From: Imperialibacter roseus
GTDB taxonomy: Bacteria; Bacteroidota; Bacteroidia; Cytophagales; Cyclobacteriaceae
Length of the DNA stretch: 64,000 bases
Direction: 5' to 3'
NCBI RefSeq assembly: GCF_032999765.1
Contig: NZ_CP136051.1
Coordinates: 682,001-746,000, forward strand
The translations under genes and the position numbers were made by a program. Below, one piece after another: positions 8,243 through 17,308 of this stretch. Every line of letters begins with the position of its first letter. The first letter of the stretch is position 1. The notes below the pieces were generated by a model that saw only the letters and a list, made by a program, of their open reading frames with translations, was not told the DNA's origin and made no database searches.

Positions 8243-9754
8243 CTAAGGAGTTGTGAGAACCAAACTGGCCCTGGCACCTAACGTCAGAACGTCGTCCGAT
8301 ATTTTCACTTTACCCCGGACAAATGCTTCTCTATATCCAACAGGTATTGTGATCGATGTTTTTTTCGCAGACAAGTTGTGATAAACCAACGCATGCATTT
8401 CCCCCAGCCTTCTGCTAAACGCCAGGATATTGCCTCCTGTAAGTGGCAGACTCTCAATAGCCCCCAATGAAAAAAGGGCTGTTTTCTTGAGTGCAATAAG
8501 CTGTTTGTAAAGACTGTACATAGAGTTGCTGTCAGTCATTTGTTGTGTTGCAGGAACAACTGTTTCGTCAGTAGAGTATCGGGGTGTTGTCCAGCGGGTT
8601 CGGTAGGTGTCTCTTTCTATTTCATCCCACAGCATTGGCTCTCTGATGTGTTCATCCGGCTTGATGCCCAGCATACCCAGCTCCTCGCCGTAGTATATGA
8701 ATGGAATGCCGGGAAGCGTGAAAAGGATGCAGGCTGCCAGTTTGATCTTGTCTGCCTTTCCACCCAGCGCAGAAGCGGTTCTGTTCTGGTCATGGTTGCT
8801 GAGAAAGCTAGCTTCCGCAAAGTGTTCGTTGTGAGCTTTGAACCACGGCGCAGATTCATTTATGATGTCCACCAGTCGCTGGCCTTCACTTATTTTGTAG
8901 GAGTTACCGACTACCGCTGCTGCTTTTTGTTGCCGCTTGTCTACCGATTCGAGGATGCTTTGTGCCAGGTCAAAGTTGAACAGCGATGAAAATCCTGCGG
9001 CGTAAGGTGAGGCACTTCTGGCATCGGACCATACCTCCCCAATAAGATAGGCGTCGGGCTTCACCGACTGCATTTGTGCTCTGAATGCTTTCCAAAAGGC
9101 ATGTGTATCGGCAGCTCTGTCGTCTGGGAAGATGTGCTTGGCAGCGTCCATTCTGAAACCGTCAACGCCAACTTCCGATAGCCAGAATTTGCCGATGGCA
9201 TACACCTCGTTCCTCACGGCCGGGTTGTCGTGGTTCAGGTCGGGCATGTCGCTATTGAAAAACCCATAGTAATATTGCGCAGTTGACTCTTTCGTGCCGA
9301 CTCGGTGCCATTGCCGGATGTTGTCCGAATTTGCTGAGGTTTCCTTCTTCGCTATTTGCTCTGCCACGTGCTCCTTGTCTGCCCAGATGTAGTAATCACG
9401 GTACTTTGCGTGTATGCCTGTGCGGGCATTCAGGAACCATGGGTGCTGAGAAGAGGTGTGGTTGATGACAAAATCAATGATCACCTTTATGCCACGAGCG
9501 TGGGCATGGTGGACGAAGTTTTTAAAGTCGTCGAGTGTGCCGTAATCGGGATGAACCGAATAGTAGTTGGTCACATCATATTTATGGTAGCTGGGCGAAG
9601 GGCAAATGGGCATGAGCCAGACAGCAGTGATGCCAAGCTCTTGCAAGTAGTCCAGTTTGGCAGTCATCCCATTGATGTCGCCAATGCCATCGCCATTGGA
9701 GTCAGCGAAGGACTGAACAAAAATCTCGTAGAAGATTGCTTGGGTGTAGGACAT
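8243..9754 (-). CDS. Alpha-amylase family glycoside hydrolase (GH13)
   Basis: 503 residues without a signal peptide, so cytoplasmic. The (beta/alpha)8 fold motifs are in order: DVTNYY near residue 60, the DFVINHTSSQHPWF region at 94-107, DGFRMDAAKH with nucleophile D203, IGEVW with acid/base E240, and SNHDQNR with transition-state stabiliser D322. The N-terminal ADSNGDGIGDINGM segment binds calcium in oligo-1,6-glucosidase and alpha-glucosidase-like subfamilies, and the short C-terminal beta domain fits these. It probably hydrolyses internalised maltooligosaccharides; the precise specificity cannot be read. The PIN toxin-antitoxin pair lies just upstream on the same strand. Confidence 0.92.
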   Translation of the reverse strand: MSYTQAIFYEIFVQSFADSNGDGIGDINGMTAKLDYLQELGITAVWLMPICPSPSYHKYDVTNYYSVHPDYGTLDDFKNFVHHAHARGIKVIIDFVINHTSSQHPWFLNARTGIHAKYRDYYIWADKEHVAEQIAKKETSANSDNIRQWHRVGTKESTAQYYYGFFNSDMPDLNHDNPAVRNEVYAIGKFWLSEVGVDGFRMDAAKHIFPDDRAADTHAFWKAFRAQMQSVKPDAYLIGEVWSDARSASPYAAGFSSLFNFDLAQSILESVDKRQQKAAAVVGNSYKISEGQRLVDIINESAPWFKAHNEHFAEASFLSNHDQNRTASALGGKADKIKLAACILFTLPGIPFIYYGEELGMLGIKPDEHIREPMLWDEIERDTYRTRWTTPRYSTDETVVPATQQMTDSNSMYSLYKQLIALKKTALFSLGAIESLPLTGGNILAFSRRLGEMHALVYHNLSAKKTSITIPVGYREAFVRGKVKISDDVLTLGARASLVLTTP

Positions 9755-9768
9755 ATTTGACTGTACGA

Positions 9769-10221
9769 CTATTTATTCAACTCTCGATCCAGATAAGCCT
9801 TGTAAATGTCCTCAGTGGAAATGGTTTTATCGACGTTCAACTTTTTCAGCCCATTAGCCACTTTCTTATCACCCGTCCAAAGGAATGCGTTTAGGTTGAA
9901 GCTCAAGGCCAGGAATATTGTGTCGTCAGGATCAATGGCAGTCAATAGGCTTTCAGCTTTTAAGAGGCATTCTTTTGGGATGGATTCATCATCAACTACA
10001 TTAATCTTTGAGAGAATGATGCTCTTGGCCTCCAGATATTCTAAATCTGAATACTTTGATATTTTGAGGATCTTTTGTTGATGTTCCTCTAGCTCTTCCA
10101 GTAACGACTCCGGGGAATAAAATGTGAAGTAATCTTTTGACTTAATTAGAAGTTCGCCAATTCTGCTTTTTGGGTTTAAAAGGCCACTAAAAACGATGTT
10201 GGTGTCTACAACAACTTTCAT
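9769..10221 (-). CDS. PIN-domain toxin of a type II toxin-antitoxin pair
   Basis: 150 residues forming a single PIN domain. Acidic active-site residues are visible: D6 in VVVDTNI, glutamates in LLEELEEH (about 40-46), D97/D99/D100 in AIDPDDTIFLAL, and D118 in LWTGDKK. PIN toxins are Mg-dependent ribonucleases. The start codon overlaps the stop of the upstream 68-residue gene by four bases (ATGA), which is the normal coupling of antitoxin and toxin. All catalytic positions are intact, so the toxin is probably active when freed. Confidence 0.88.
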   Translation of the reverse strand: MKVVVDTNIVFSGLLNPKSRIGELLIKSKDYFTFYSPESLLEELEEHQQKILKISKYSDLEYLEAKSIILSKINVVDDESIPKECLLKAESLLTAIDPDDTIFLALSFNLNAFLWTGDKKVANGLKKLNVDKTISTEDIYKAYLDRELNK

Positions 10222-10424
10222 TCACCCAGCAACTTCGCTCTCTGTTTGGCCCACCTGCCTTTCTTTACATCCTTATTTAGTTTTTTAATATCATGTTCGG
10301 ACGCTTTTGAGGTGGCGGTAATTTCCTTGAACCTTAAAAAGTTAACCATTTCCTCAAGGTCTTTAGTATCCAGAGTAGCAGGAAGCCTGATTATTACTTC
10401 ATCTTTGGTTCTTTCGATTATCAT
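10218..10424 (-). CDS. Putative antitoxin partner of the PIN toxin
   Basis: 68 residues, the first gene of the pair, overlapping the toxin start by four bases. The N-terminal half (IIRLPATLDTKDLEEMVNFL) could form a strand plus helices, and the C-terminal half is basic (KKLNKDVKKGRWAKQRAKLL), fitting a toxin-wrapping or DNA-contacting tail. I do not recognise a named antitoxin family; the assignment rests on size, order and overlap. Two inverted repeats upstream (10432-10480) could be its autoregulatory operator. Confidence 0.75.
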   Translation of the reverse strand: MIIERTKDEVIIRLPATLDTKDLEEMVNFLRFKEITATSKASEHDIKKLNKDVKKGRWAKQRAKLLGE

Positions 10425-10431
10425 AAGAGAA

Positions 10432-10480
10432 ATGGTTTATGAAAGAACCATAAATCTAATAAGAATAGTTCTAATTCTTA
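10432..10480 (-). promoter_or_regulatory. Inverted repeats upstream of the toxin-antitoxin operon
   Basis: Two inverted repeats precede the antitoxin start at 10424: ATGGTT..AACCAT (10432-10451, 8-base spacer) and TAAGAAT..ATTCTTA (10460-10480, 7-base spacer). Tandem palindromes at this position are typical of autoregulated toxin-antitoxin operons. Binding is inferred. Confidence 0.45.
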
Positions 10481-10578
10481 AAACGACCGATGCGAAAGCG
10501 CTTTACCAGTTACACAGCACTCCTAAACCGCAGTTCATCAATTAGTTTCTTGCTGGGGTGTAACTAGCTTCGTGGAAG

Positions 10579-12432
10579 CTAACCAAGCGCCTCCAGCTCC
10601 TCCTCAAACCCTCCTGATAAAATAGGAAACCGGCACCAGGTGCGGGGGTCTACATTGAAATCGTCGAGGTGGAAGGCAGGGGCGATGCGCTCTCTTTTCC
10701 ACTGGTTGCGGCTCCACAGCCTGAAGAAACGCTTGATATGCTGTTTCAGCAACTCGTCTGATTCCAGCTTCAGCGTTTTCACAATTTCGAAAACCTCCAG
10801 TGGCGACTTCCGGTTGCGGATTCCTTCCCGTTCAATGGCGACCAGCACATGGTAAGGCATCAGATCTGTTTCGTCGCTCTGGTGCTGCTCTTTAGGGCGA
10901 AGTTCGGCAGTTGGCGTAAGGCTGTTCACTCTTCTCAAGCCATCGTAGCCGAGTTCTTTTTGCGCCCATTTGAGCCATTGTTTTACAAACTCCTTGTCAA
11001 CTGCGGCAATAGGTGCCAGGCTACCGCTGGTGTCGCCGTCCATGGTAGCATAGCCCACATCGCCTTCACTACGGTTGCTGGTGGTGAGTAGCAGCGCATT
11101 GGCAATATTGGCCAGCATCCAAATAATGGGCGAGCGGGCTCTCGCCTGAATGTTCTGTAAAGCAATGTCGTCCGTTTCCCAGGTGAGCGGTCGACCCAGG
11201 GCTTTTTCCACCTTTTCTCTGTAGCCTCTTACCTCATCGTCGATCTGCCATTGGAAGAAAGTGGCTCCTATGCTTTCGGCCAGCTCTTTGGCGGAGTCGA
11301 AAGTATCGTCGGAGCTATTCACCGTGCCCTGGTAAGCGGTTTGCAAAATGCTGTGCACAATCGCTTTGTTGTCATTTGGCAATGAGGATGCCAACCCCAG
11401 CTTGGTTTTAAAGGCATCAAACCCCAGTTCTTCTGTGCCACGTCTCACCATTTCGGCCACAAGTACAGCACAGGTAGCAGAATCGGCGCCACCTGAAAGT
11501 GACAACACAAAACCCTTGCTACGGCTCTTTCGCATATAGTCGAACAGAGCAAGCGCCGCCGCCTTGGGGAACTCTTCATTTTGATTCGCTATTGGCTTGA
11601 TCGGCTGGCGTTCCGACTGCTCAGGGTTGCTGAAGTTGACCTCGCAGGTCTGCAGCTTCCAGATGACAAACGAAAGCCGCTGCCCGTACGAGAGCAGGTT
11701 TCCATTTTGAGCCAGAATCACATCGCCGTCATAAACCATGCGTCCAGCCTCATTTCCGAGCAGGTTGCAGTAGAGGTATGCCACGTTGAATTTCTTGGAG
11801 CTTTCAATGACAAGATTTTGCCTAAAACCGGCTTTACCAAAGGCAAAGTGGCTGGCGCTGGGGTTGAGAATGAGCTCTACGCCTTTTTCCATATGATGGC
11901 AGGCTGGTCGCACTTCATGCCAGGCGTCTTCGCAGATCTCAAAGCCCAGGTGTACGTCTTTGAGGTGAAAGGTTAGCTCGCCGATGGGGTAGGTTTTGCC
12001 TCCGGCTTCAATGGCATCGGTGGTAGAAGGTGGCCATGGTGTGAACCACCGGGGCTCATAATGTACGCCTTCATTGGCCAGGGTTTGCTTGGCGTAGAAG
12101 CCCTGTATTTGACCGTCGACTACATAGCTGGTGCAATTGTATACTTTGTTCTGGTGGCGCACAGGCAAGCCAAGTGCTACCGCTAATCCGCCACACTCGG
12201 GGGCTATTTCGAGCAAGATCTCCATAGCCCTGGCCGGGAGCCATTCGCTCAGAAACAAATCTTCGCAGCCATAGCCGGTGATGCACAGCTCAGGCAGGCA
12301 AAGTAGCTCTACGCCTTCCCTTTTCGCTTGAGCGATACAGGCCAGGATATTGGCTTTGTTGTTTTTCCAGTCTAAAGGGATTTGGTTGACGGTAGCGCCA
12401 CCCAGCTTGAGTGTTTTCATTCGTTCATTCAA
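10579..12432 (-). CDS. nadE: Glutamine-dependent NAD(+) synthetase
   Basis: 617 residues in two domains. The N-terminal nitrilase-type glutaminase (1-270) has the triad E48 (CLPEL), K115 (FYAK) and C167 (FEICEDAW). The C-terminal ammonia-dependent synthetase (about 290-617) has the ATP PP-loop SGGADS at 313-318 and the GDVGYATMDGDTSGSLAPIA segment that binds deamido-NAD. It makes NAD from deamido-NAD, ATP and glutamine in the cytoplasm, with ammonia channelled between the domains. An in-frame ATG four codons downstream (12418-12420) is an equally possible start. Length is a little below that of long actinobacterial homologues but complete. Confidence 0.95.
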   Translation of the reverse strand: MNERMKTLKLGGATVNQIPLDWKNNKANILACIAQAKREGVELLCLPELCITGYGCEDLFLSEWLPARAMEILLEIAPECGGLAVALGLPVRHQNKVYNCTSYVVDGQIQGFYAKQTLANEGVHYEPRWFTPWPPSTTDAIEAGGKTYPIGELTFHLKDVHLGFEICEDAWHEVRPACHHMEKGVELILNPSASHFAFGKAGFRQNLVIESSKKFNVAYLYCNLLGNEAGRMVYDGDVILAQNGNLLSYGQRLSFVIWKLQTCEVNFSNPEQSERQPIKPIANQNEEFPKAAALALFDYMRKSRSKGFVLSLSGGADSATCAVLVAEMVRRGTEELGFDAFKTKLGLASSLPNDNKAIVHSILQTAYQGTVNSSDDTFDSAKELAESIGATFFQWQIDDEVRGYREKVEKALGRPLTWETDDIALQNIQARARSPIIWMLANIANALLLTTSNRSEGDVGYATMDGDTSGSLAPIAAVDKEFVKQWLKWAQKELGYDGLRRVNSLTPTAELRPKEQHQSDETDLMPYHVLVAIEREGIRNRKSPLEVFEIVKTLKLESDELLKQHIKRFFRLWSRNQWKRERIAPAFHLDDFNVDPRTWCRFPILSGGFEEELEALG

Positions 12433-12477
12433 AACCAGATAAGGTATGTTTGGTGCGGGACGGCCATCACTCTACGA

Positions 12478-12551
12478 AAATGTCATGTTGAGCTTGTCGA
12501 AACATAGCTTCAGTAATTTAAACGGTCTTCGACAGGCTCAACATGACATTT
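12478..12551. repeat. Long palindromic intergenic repeat (TGTCATGTTGAGC type)
   Basis: Two 24-base arms, 12478-12501 and 12528-12551, are complementary with a single G-U type difference and enclose a 26-base loop. The arm core TGTCATGTTGAGC followed by TGTCGAA is a dispersed palindrome often met between genes in Bacteroidota. It lies between rnc and nadE, both transcribed leftward, so it would fold in the mRNA and may stabilise or terminate it. There is no strong T tract. Confidence 0.75.
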
Positions 12552-12612
12552 GTTTTCGCTTGATCGCTGCCCTCCCTCATCCATCAAACACATCCTTAAA
12601 AACAAGCCGAAG

Positions 12613-13356
12613 TTATGGCAGGTTTAGCATTTCACAAGTTTTTTGGGCGGCATCTTGTTCTGCTTTTTTCTTACTCAACCCAAACCCTTTGCCGAAGGGT
12701 TCTTCATCCACCATTACAAGTGCTTCAAACTTGCGGGGAAAACTGTCCTGATTGAGTTCGGTAATTTCGAACCGAATGTCCCTGTTTTCCTTTTGGGCCC
12801 ATTCTATGACCTTGCTTTTATAGTTGGGGTTGTTCCGAACGATGTGTTGGATGTCGAAGTGGTTTTTCATCAGTTTGTTCATCACAAACTTGCGGCAGAA
12901 CCGGTAGCCTCTGTCGAGGTACACAGCACCAATGAGTGCCTCCAGGGTGTCGCCATATATGGATTTATGACCCACACCGTTACGCCCTCCCCCTTCGTAC
13001 TCTATGATCTCGCCAATGCCCAGTTTTCTTGCAAGGTCATTGAGGCTCTCCCGGTTCACAATGCGTGACCTGATCTCTGTGAGAAAGCCTTCGTCTTTAA
13101 AAGGATATTTATTAAAGAGATACTCTGCCACGATCATACCGAGCACGGCATCCCCCAGGTATTCCAGCCTTTCGTTTGATTCTTTGAAACCGTTATTATT
13201 TTCTTTGGCAGCAGAGCTGTGGATGACTGACAGCCGATACACGTGGATGTTGATAGGAGCGTGTCCTACAATGGTTTTAACGGCCCTGCTTAATGAGCGC
13301 TCCTTTTCTGTGTAAATGGTGAAGAATGACTTGAGACGCCTGACCAGATTCAGCAC
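12613..13356 (-). CDS. rnc: Ribonuclease III
   Basis: 247 residues. The catalytic domain carries the signature ERLEYLGDAVLGMIVAEYLF around residues 62-81, with E65 and D69 in the metal site, and the second acidic cluster GDTLEALIGAVYLDRG. A double-stranded RNA-binding domain occupies about 178-245 (KNxxRKFEALV..GKGFGLSKKKAEQDAA). It processes rRNA and structured mRNA. The GTG start shares one base with the fabF stop (TAGTG), so translation is coupled; acpP-fabF-rnc is a conserved operon order in Bacteroidota. Confidence 0.95.
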   Translation of the reverse strand: MLNLVRRLKSFFTIYTEKERSLSRAVKTIVGHAPINIHVYRLSVIHSSAAKENNNGFKESNERLEYLGDAVLGMIVAEYLFNKYPFKDEGFLTEIRSRIVNRESLNDLARKLGIGEIIEYEGGGRNGVGHKSIYGDTLEALIGAVYLDRGYRFCRKFVMNKLMKNHFDIQHIVRNNPNYKSKVIEWAQKENRDIRFEITELNQDSFPRKFEALVMVDEEPFGKGFGLSKKKAEQDAAQKTCEMLNLP

Positions 13357-14609
13357 TATCCCTCGTATTTACGGAAGATGATGGAGGTGTTGTGGCCGCC
13401 AAAACCAAAAGTATTGCTTAGTGCGATGTCGATTTTGCGTGCCTGTGCTTTGTTGAATGTGAAATTCAGCTTGCTGTCCAGCTCTTCGTCGTCAGTGAAG
13501 TGGTTAATGGTAGGAGGAACCAGTTGATGTTGAATGGCCATGATTGAGGCCACTGCTTCAATAGCTCCTGCGGCCCCCAGCAAGTGCCCTGTCATGGACT
13601 TGGTGGAGCTGATATTGATATTGTAGGCATGGGCTCCAAACACTTCTCTTATCGCCAGCGTTTCGCCTTTGTCGCCGAGAGGTGTTGAGGTGCCATGAAC
13701 GTTGATATAATCTACGTCGGTAGTTTTGATGCCGGCATCTTTTAGGGCATTGATCATCACATTTTTCGCTCCCAAACCTTCAGGATGAGGAGCAGTGATG
13801 TGGTAAGCATCGGACGACATACCGCCGCCGATGAATTCCGCATAGATCTTGGCACCACGAGCTTTCGCATGCTCAAGCTCTTCAAGAATGATGCATGCTC
13901 CTCCCTCACCCAATACAAAGCCATCTCTGTCCTTGTCGAACGGTCGGGACGCTGTGGAAGGGTCGTCGTTGCGCTCAGAAAGCGCCTTAAGGGCGTTGAA
14001 TCCACCCACACCCGCTTCACACACCGTGGCCTCTGAGCCTCCGGAAACAATCACGTCGGCATGGCCTAGTTTAATATAATTGAGCGAGTCGATAAGGGCG
14101 TTGGTAGCAGAGGCGCAAGCAGAAACTGTTACGAAATTGGGCCCTCTAAAACCATAAGTGATGGAAATGTAGCCGGCAGCTATGTCGGCGATCATTTTGG
14201 GGATAAAGAATGGGTTGAATCTGGGTGTTCCATCGCCACGTGAAAAATCAGTGACTTCGTCCTGAAAGGTTTTGAGACCGCCTATGCCGGCACCCCAAAT
14301 CACTCCAACCCTGTCTTTGTCTACTTTTTCCAGGTCAAGACCTGAATGTTTGATGGCCTCTTCACTCACTATAAGTGCATACTGAGTGAAGGGGTCCATC
14401 TTTCTTGCATCCTTTCTATCAAAATGATTGAGAGGATCATAGTTTTTTACCTCACAGGCGAACTTAGTTCTGAATTTTTCAGCATCAAACCGGGTAATAG
14501 GGGCCGCACCACTCACTCCATTGGAAAGACCTTTCCAATATTCTTCGAGGTTATTGCCGATGGGGGTAAGCGCTCCAAGACCTGTAACTACTACTCTTCT
14601 GCCATTCAT
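13356..14609 (-). CDS. fabF: Beta-ketoacyl-ACP synthase II
   Basis: 417 residues, standard for the family. The thiolase-fold catalytic triad is C165 (VSACASATNAL), H305 (NVHGTSTPLGD) and H342 (MTGHLLGAAGA). The C-terminus has the usual NTFGFGGHNTS motif. It condenses malonyl-ACP with acyl-ACP in fatty-acid elongation. It is the middle gene of the acpP-fabF-rnc operon; its partner acpP lies 25 bases upstream. Confidence 0.97.
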   Translation of the reverse strand: MNGRRVVVTGLGALTPIGNNLEEYWKGLSNGVSGAAPITRFDAEKFRTKFACEVKNYDPLNHFDRKDARKMDPFTQYALIVSEEAIKHSGLDLEKVDKDRVGVIWGAGIGGLKTFQDEVTDFSRGDGTPRFNPFFIPKMIADIAAGYISITYGFRGPNFVTVSACASATNALIDSLNYIKLGHADVIVSGGSEATVCEAGVGGFNALKALSERNDDPSTASRPFDKDRDGFVLGEGGACIILEELEHAKARGAKIYAEFIGGGMSSDAYHITAPHPEGLGAKNVMINALKDAGIKTTDVDYINVHGTSTPLGDKGETLAIREVFGAHAYNINISSTKSMTGHLLGAAGAIEAVASIMAIQHQLVPPTINHFTDDEELDSKLNFTFNKAQARKIDIALSNTFGFGGHNTSIIFRKYEG

Positions 14610-14634
14610 AAAAGGGTGTCCGCCGGGTTGAGAT

Positions 14635-14871
14635 TTATTTTGCGTTTTCTTCGAGATATGTAATTGCTTGTCCTACAGTGGTGATATTTTCGGCTTGATC
14701 ATCAGGAATAGAAATATTGAACTCCTTTTCGAACTCCATGATAAGTTCTACTGTGTCAAGAGAATCAGCACCTAAGTCGTTGGTGAAGCTTGCCTCAGGA
14801 GTAACTTCAGACTCTTCTACCCCAAGCTTATCCACGATGATAGCCTTAACTTTTTGTGCAATTTCAGACAT
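14635..14871 (-). CDS. acpP: Acyl carrier protein
   Basis: 78 residues, acidic, with the phosphopantetheine attachment serine S37 in the [10 protein letters not shown] motif. It carries growing acyl chains for FabF and the other type II fatty-acid synthase enzymes. It is the first gene of the acpP-fabF-rnc operon; the leader upstream is A/T rich and carries a candidate promoter. Confidence 0.97.
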   Translation of the reverse strand: MSEIAQKVKAIIVDKLGVEESEVTPEASFTNDLGADSLDTVELIMEFEKEFNISIPDDQAENITTVGQAITYLEENAK

Positions 14872-14902
14872 TTTTTTAATGTTTAGTTAGTAAAAAACAC
14901 TG

Positions 14903-14933
14903 CAAAGAAATAGATATTCCCCAATAATGTCAA
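14903..14933 (-). promoter_or_regulatory. Candidate promoter of the acpP operon
   Basis: On the minus strand TTG (14931-14933) is followed after 18 bases by TATTTCTTTG, an imperfect version of the Bacteroidota -7 box TAnnTTTG with two extra bases. The position about 30 bases before the acpP start is suitable. Alternative: TATCTTTA further upstream. Confidence 0.35.
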
Positions 14934-15261
14934 ACAAATTCGTTCAATCTTAATTTTAGCTAAAGATAGCAAAAAACGGTTTGGGAAGGGCTTTTTGGGG
15001 CTGATAATGAATGGGTTATCTGGACTTAAAAGCGAGAGTGCAAGCCGAAGAGAAACATCACTTTAATAGCCTGAAGGTGCCTTAAAGCAACACTTTACCG
15101 AACGGGAGAATCGTTAAAGGTTGCAGGGTGGTGTCTCTTGTTGCTTCCTTTGCCTGGCATGCCTGCAGGTAGTTTCGAGCTGGGAAGTATGCCATTGATT
15201 ACCTTCAGGGAATAAAAAAGATTTGACAACCGGTGTTTTTTCGACGTTGAATTTGCCCTTT
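14934..15261. other. Intergenic region between acpP and the IPExxxVDY gene
   Basis: This is the central part of a 539-base divergent gap. Small frames on both strands (for example 15095-15280) have no family character and no conserved start context. Apart from promoter-like elements at either side I see no RNA gene, terminator or repeat. Confidence 0.5.
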
Positions 15262-15296
15262 TTGCCTTTACAGCTACCACAATAACGCTAACTTTG
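15262..15296 (+). promoter_or_regulatory. Candidate promoter of the IPExxxVDY-pyk operon
   Basis: TAACTTTG at 15289-15296 matches the -7 consensus TAnnTTTG exactly. The nearest TTG (15262-15264) gives a spacer of 24 bases, longer than usual. This would leave a leader of about 105 bases before the GTG at 15411. Confidence 0.4.
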
Positions 15297-15410
15297 TGTT
15301 GGTAAACGCTCCGCCGCCTGTCACATAATAGTTAAATGTGTGCTATGCTCACAGGCTTGGCTGAAGAGGTGATGCTGTAAAAAAATGACCAAAGATTCCG
15401 GGAGCCACAG

Positions 15411-15839
15411 GTGAAGAGCAAAAAGTTACATATTGAGTACAACTATGACTTCACGCTGCTTGGCCTGGCCACTTCAGCCAGGGAGTACAAGCTTGCCTGG
15501 CATATCAATAGTGCACTCGGCGTGAGGCTGGTAAAACAGCAGGAACTCAGTGTGGAATTTCTCAATGATCGTGAAATCACCATTTCCCACTTTTTATTTA
15601 AAACGGAATACAGTACTTTTCGGCTCCTTAAGAATAAGAGCCTGGCAGGTGCCGGAAAATCCGGCTTTTTACTAGCTGAGCTGGCTCACTTCGATTATCT
15701 CATAATGATTAATGACGACGGCGGATTTTTTGATCCTGATGGTACCCTTGCGGCTCTGAAAAGCATACCCGTGGTAGAGTACCTGGCCTCAATTAATATC
15801 AATAAACTGAAAGAAAAGGAAAATCTTATATTTGAATAA
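15411..15839 (+). CDS. IPExxxVDY family protein
   Basis: 142 residues starting at a GTG. It is named after a conserved C-terminal motif, seen here in variant form as SIPVVEYLASI (residues about 121-131). The family is restricted to Bacteroidota and is typically encoded just before pyruvate kinase, as here: five bases separate its stop from pyk. The protein is soluble with mixed strand and helix and has no catalytic motif I can name. The genomic link suggests a role near central carbon metabolism, but this is only association. Confidence 0.85.
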   Translation: MKSKKLHIEYNYDFTLLGLATSAREYKLAWHINSALGVRLVKQQELSVEFLNDREITISHFLFKTEYSTFRLLKNKSLAGAGKSGFLLAELAHFDYLIMINDDGGFFDPDGTLAALKSIPVVEYLASININKLKEKENLIFE

Positions 15840-15844
15840 CACTC

Positions 15845-17281
15845 ATGGAAAGCTCACCAATTTTTAATAAGACGAAAATCATAGCCACCGTAGGGCCTGC
15901 CTCTAACAGTAAGGAAATGCTGAAGAGCCTTATCCAAACGGGGGTAGATGTTTTCCGCCTCAACTTTTCCCACGGTTCTCATGAAGACCACCTTAAGGTT
16001 ATTAAGCTGGTAAGAGAGCTCAACGAGGAAATGGGTACGCACGTGGCGTTGCTACAGGATCTTCAGGGGCCGAAGATTCGTACCCGTGACATGGAGAATG
16101 GGGGAGTGGAAATTGTGCCGGGTCAGGAAATCATTATCACCACAAGAAAGCTGGTAGGCAACGCTCAGATTATCAGTACGACCTATACAGGTATTTGCAA
16201 TGATGTGAGCATTGGAGATGCCATTCTCATCGACGACGGTAACCTTGAACTGAAAGTGTTGGCCACCTCCAGCGACGAGGTAAAGTGCCAGGTAGTATAT
16301 GGTGGAATTTTGAAGTCGAAAAAAGGTATCAACTTACCGAACACCCCTGTATCCGCCCCGTCGCTGACTGAAAAGGACGAGGAGGATTTGTATTTTGGTT
16401 TGGAGCATGAGGTAGATTGGATAGCGCTTTCATTCGTTCGAAAAGCTGAGGATGTGCTTGACCTGAAAGAAAAGATTAGAAGAAAGGGAGGCACGTCGAG
16501 GATCATCGCCAAGATTGAAAAGCCTGAAGCACTCAAAAATATTGATGCCATTATCGAAGCGGCGGACGGCCTGATGGTGGCTCGTGGCGACCTCGGCGTG
16601 GAGATTCCTATGGAAGACGTACCGTTAGCCCAGAAGATGATGGTGAGCAAGTGCAACAAGGCGGCAAAGCCCGTGATTATTGCCACGCAAATGATGGAAA
16701 GCATGATCGAAAACCCAAGGCCTACCAGGGCCGAAGCGAACGACGTGGCCAATGCAGTGATGGACGGAGCCGACACGGTGATGCTAAGTGCTGAATCAGC
16801 GTCGGGCAAGTTTCCGGTGCAGTCGGTAAAGAGCATGGTGCGAATCATCACCTCCATTGAGCAGGGCACCGATGTGATGTTCAATAAGTTTTCAGAAAGC
16901 AACGACGACTCCGCCACCTTGATCAACGACAAGCTGGTAAGAGCTGCTGCCCGCCTGAGTGCTAACATCGACGCTAAAGCTATTTTGGGAATGACGAAAT
17001 CGGGGTATACTGGTTTCAGACTATCGTCGCACAGGCCAAAGGCGAATATTTTTATCTTCACTGACGACCGTAAGATATTGAACACCATGAACCTCGTGTG
17101 GGGTATCCGTGGGTTTTATTACAACCAAAGGGTAGGAGCTGAAGAGACCTTGAAGCACCTGGAAGACATTCTTATAGACAAGGGCTTCCTGCACAAAGGC
17201 GACACCGTGGTGTACACAGGCTCACAGCCGCACCACTGGGAAAACCGCACCAACATGATGAAGGTGGATGTAATCGAGTAA
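15845..17281 (+). CDS. pyk: Pyruvate kinase
   Basis: 478 residues. It has the N-terminal KTKIIATVGPAS strand, FRLNFSHG (substrate-binding arginine), the B domain from about 70 to 170, and the active-site signature IIAKIEKPEALKNIDAI with the catalytic lysine, then GLMVARGDLGVEIP and ATQMMESMIENPRPTRAE. It converts phosphoenolpyruvate and ADP to pyruvate and ATP. The C-terminal allosteric domain is present. It is the second gene of an operon with the IPExxxVDY gene and is followed by a strong terminator. Confidence 0.97.
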   Translation: MESSPIFNKTKIIATVGPASNSKEMLKSLIQTGVDVFRLNFSHGSHEDHLKVIKLVRELNEEMGTHVALLQDLQGPKIRTRDMENGGVEIVPGQEIIITTRKLVGNAQIISTTYTGICNDVSIGDAILIDDGNLELKVLATSSDEVKCQVVYGGILKSKKGINLPNTPVSAPSLTEKDEEDLYFGLEHEVDWIALSFVRKAEDVLDLKEKIRRKGGTSRIIAKIEKPEALKNIDAIIEAADGLMVARGDLGVEIPMEDVPLAQKMMVSKCNKAAKPVIIATQMMESMIENPRPTRAEANDVANAVMDGADTVMLSAESASGKFPVQSVKSMVRIITSIEQGTDVMFNKFSESNDDSATLINDKLVRAAARLSANIDAKAILGMTKSGYTGFRLSSHRPKANIFIFTDDRKILNTMNLVWGIRGFYYNQRVGAEETLKHLEDILIDKGFLHKGDTVVYTGSQPHHWENRTNMMKVDVIE

Positions 17282-17308
17282 TATTGATTGTTAATAGATG
17301 ATGTGAGA

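Noticed and set aside
7903-8281. Longer frames overlapping yidD on both strands (7903-8277 minus, 7967-8281 plus)
   Set aside because: The 79-residue yidD frame has all family motifs; the others do not.
15095-15280. Small minus-strand frame between acpP and the IPExxxVDY gene
   Set aside because: Low-complexity basic sequence with no family, overlapping the probable promoter of the pyk operon.
16183-17088. 301-codon open frame opposite pyk
   Set aside because: It is antisense to a complete, motif-bearing pyruvate kinase and translates to a Ser/Ile-rich sequence without family features: a codon-bias shadow.
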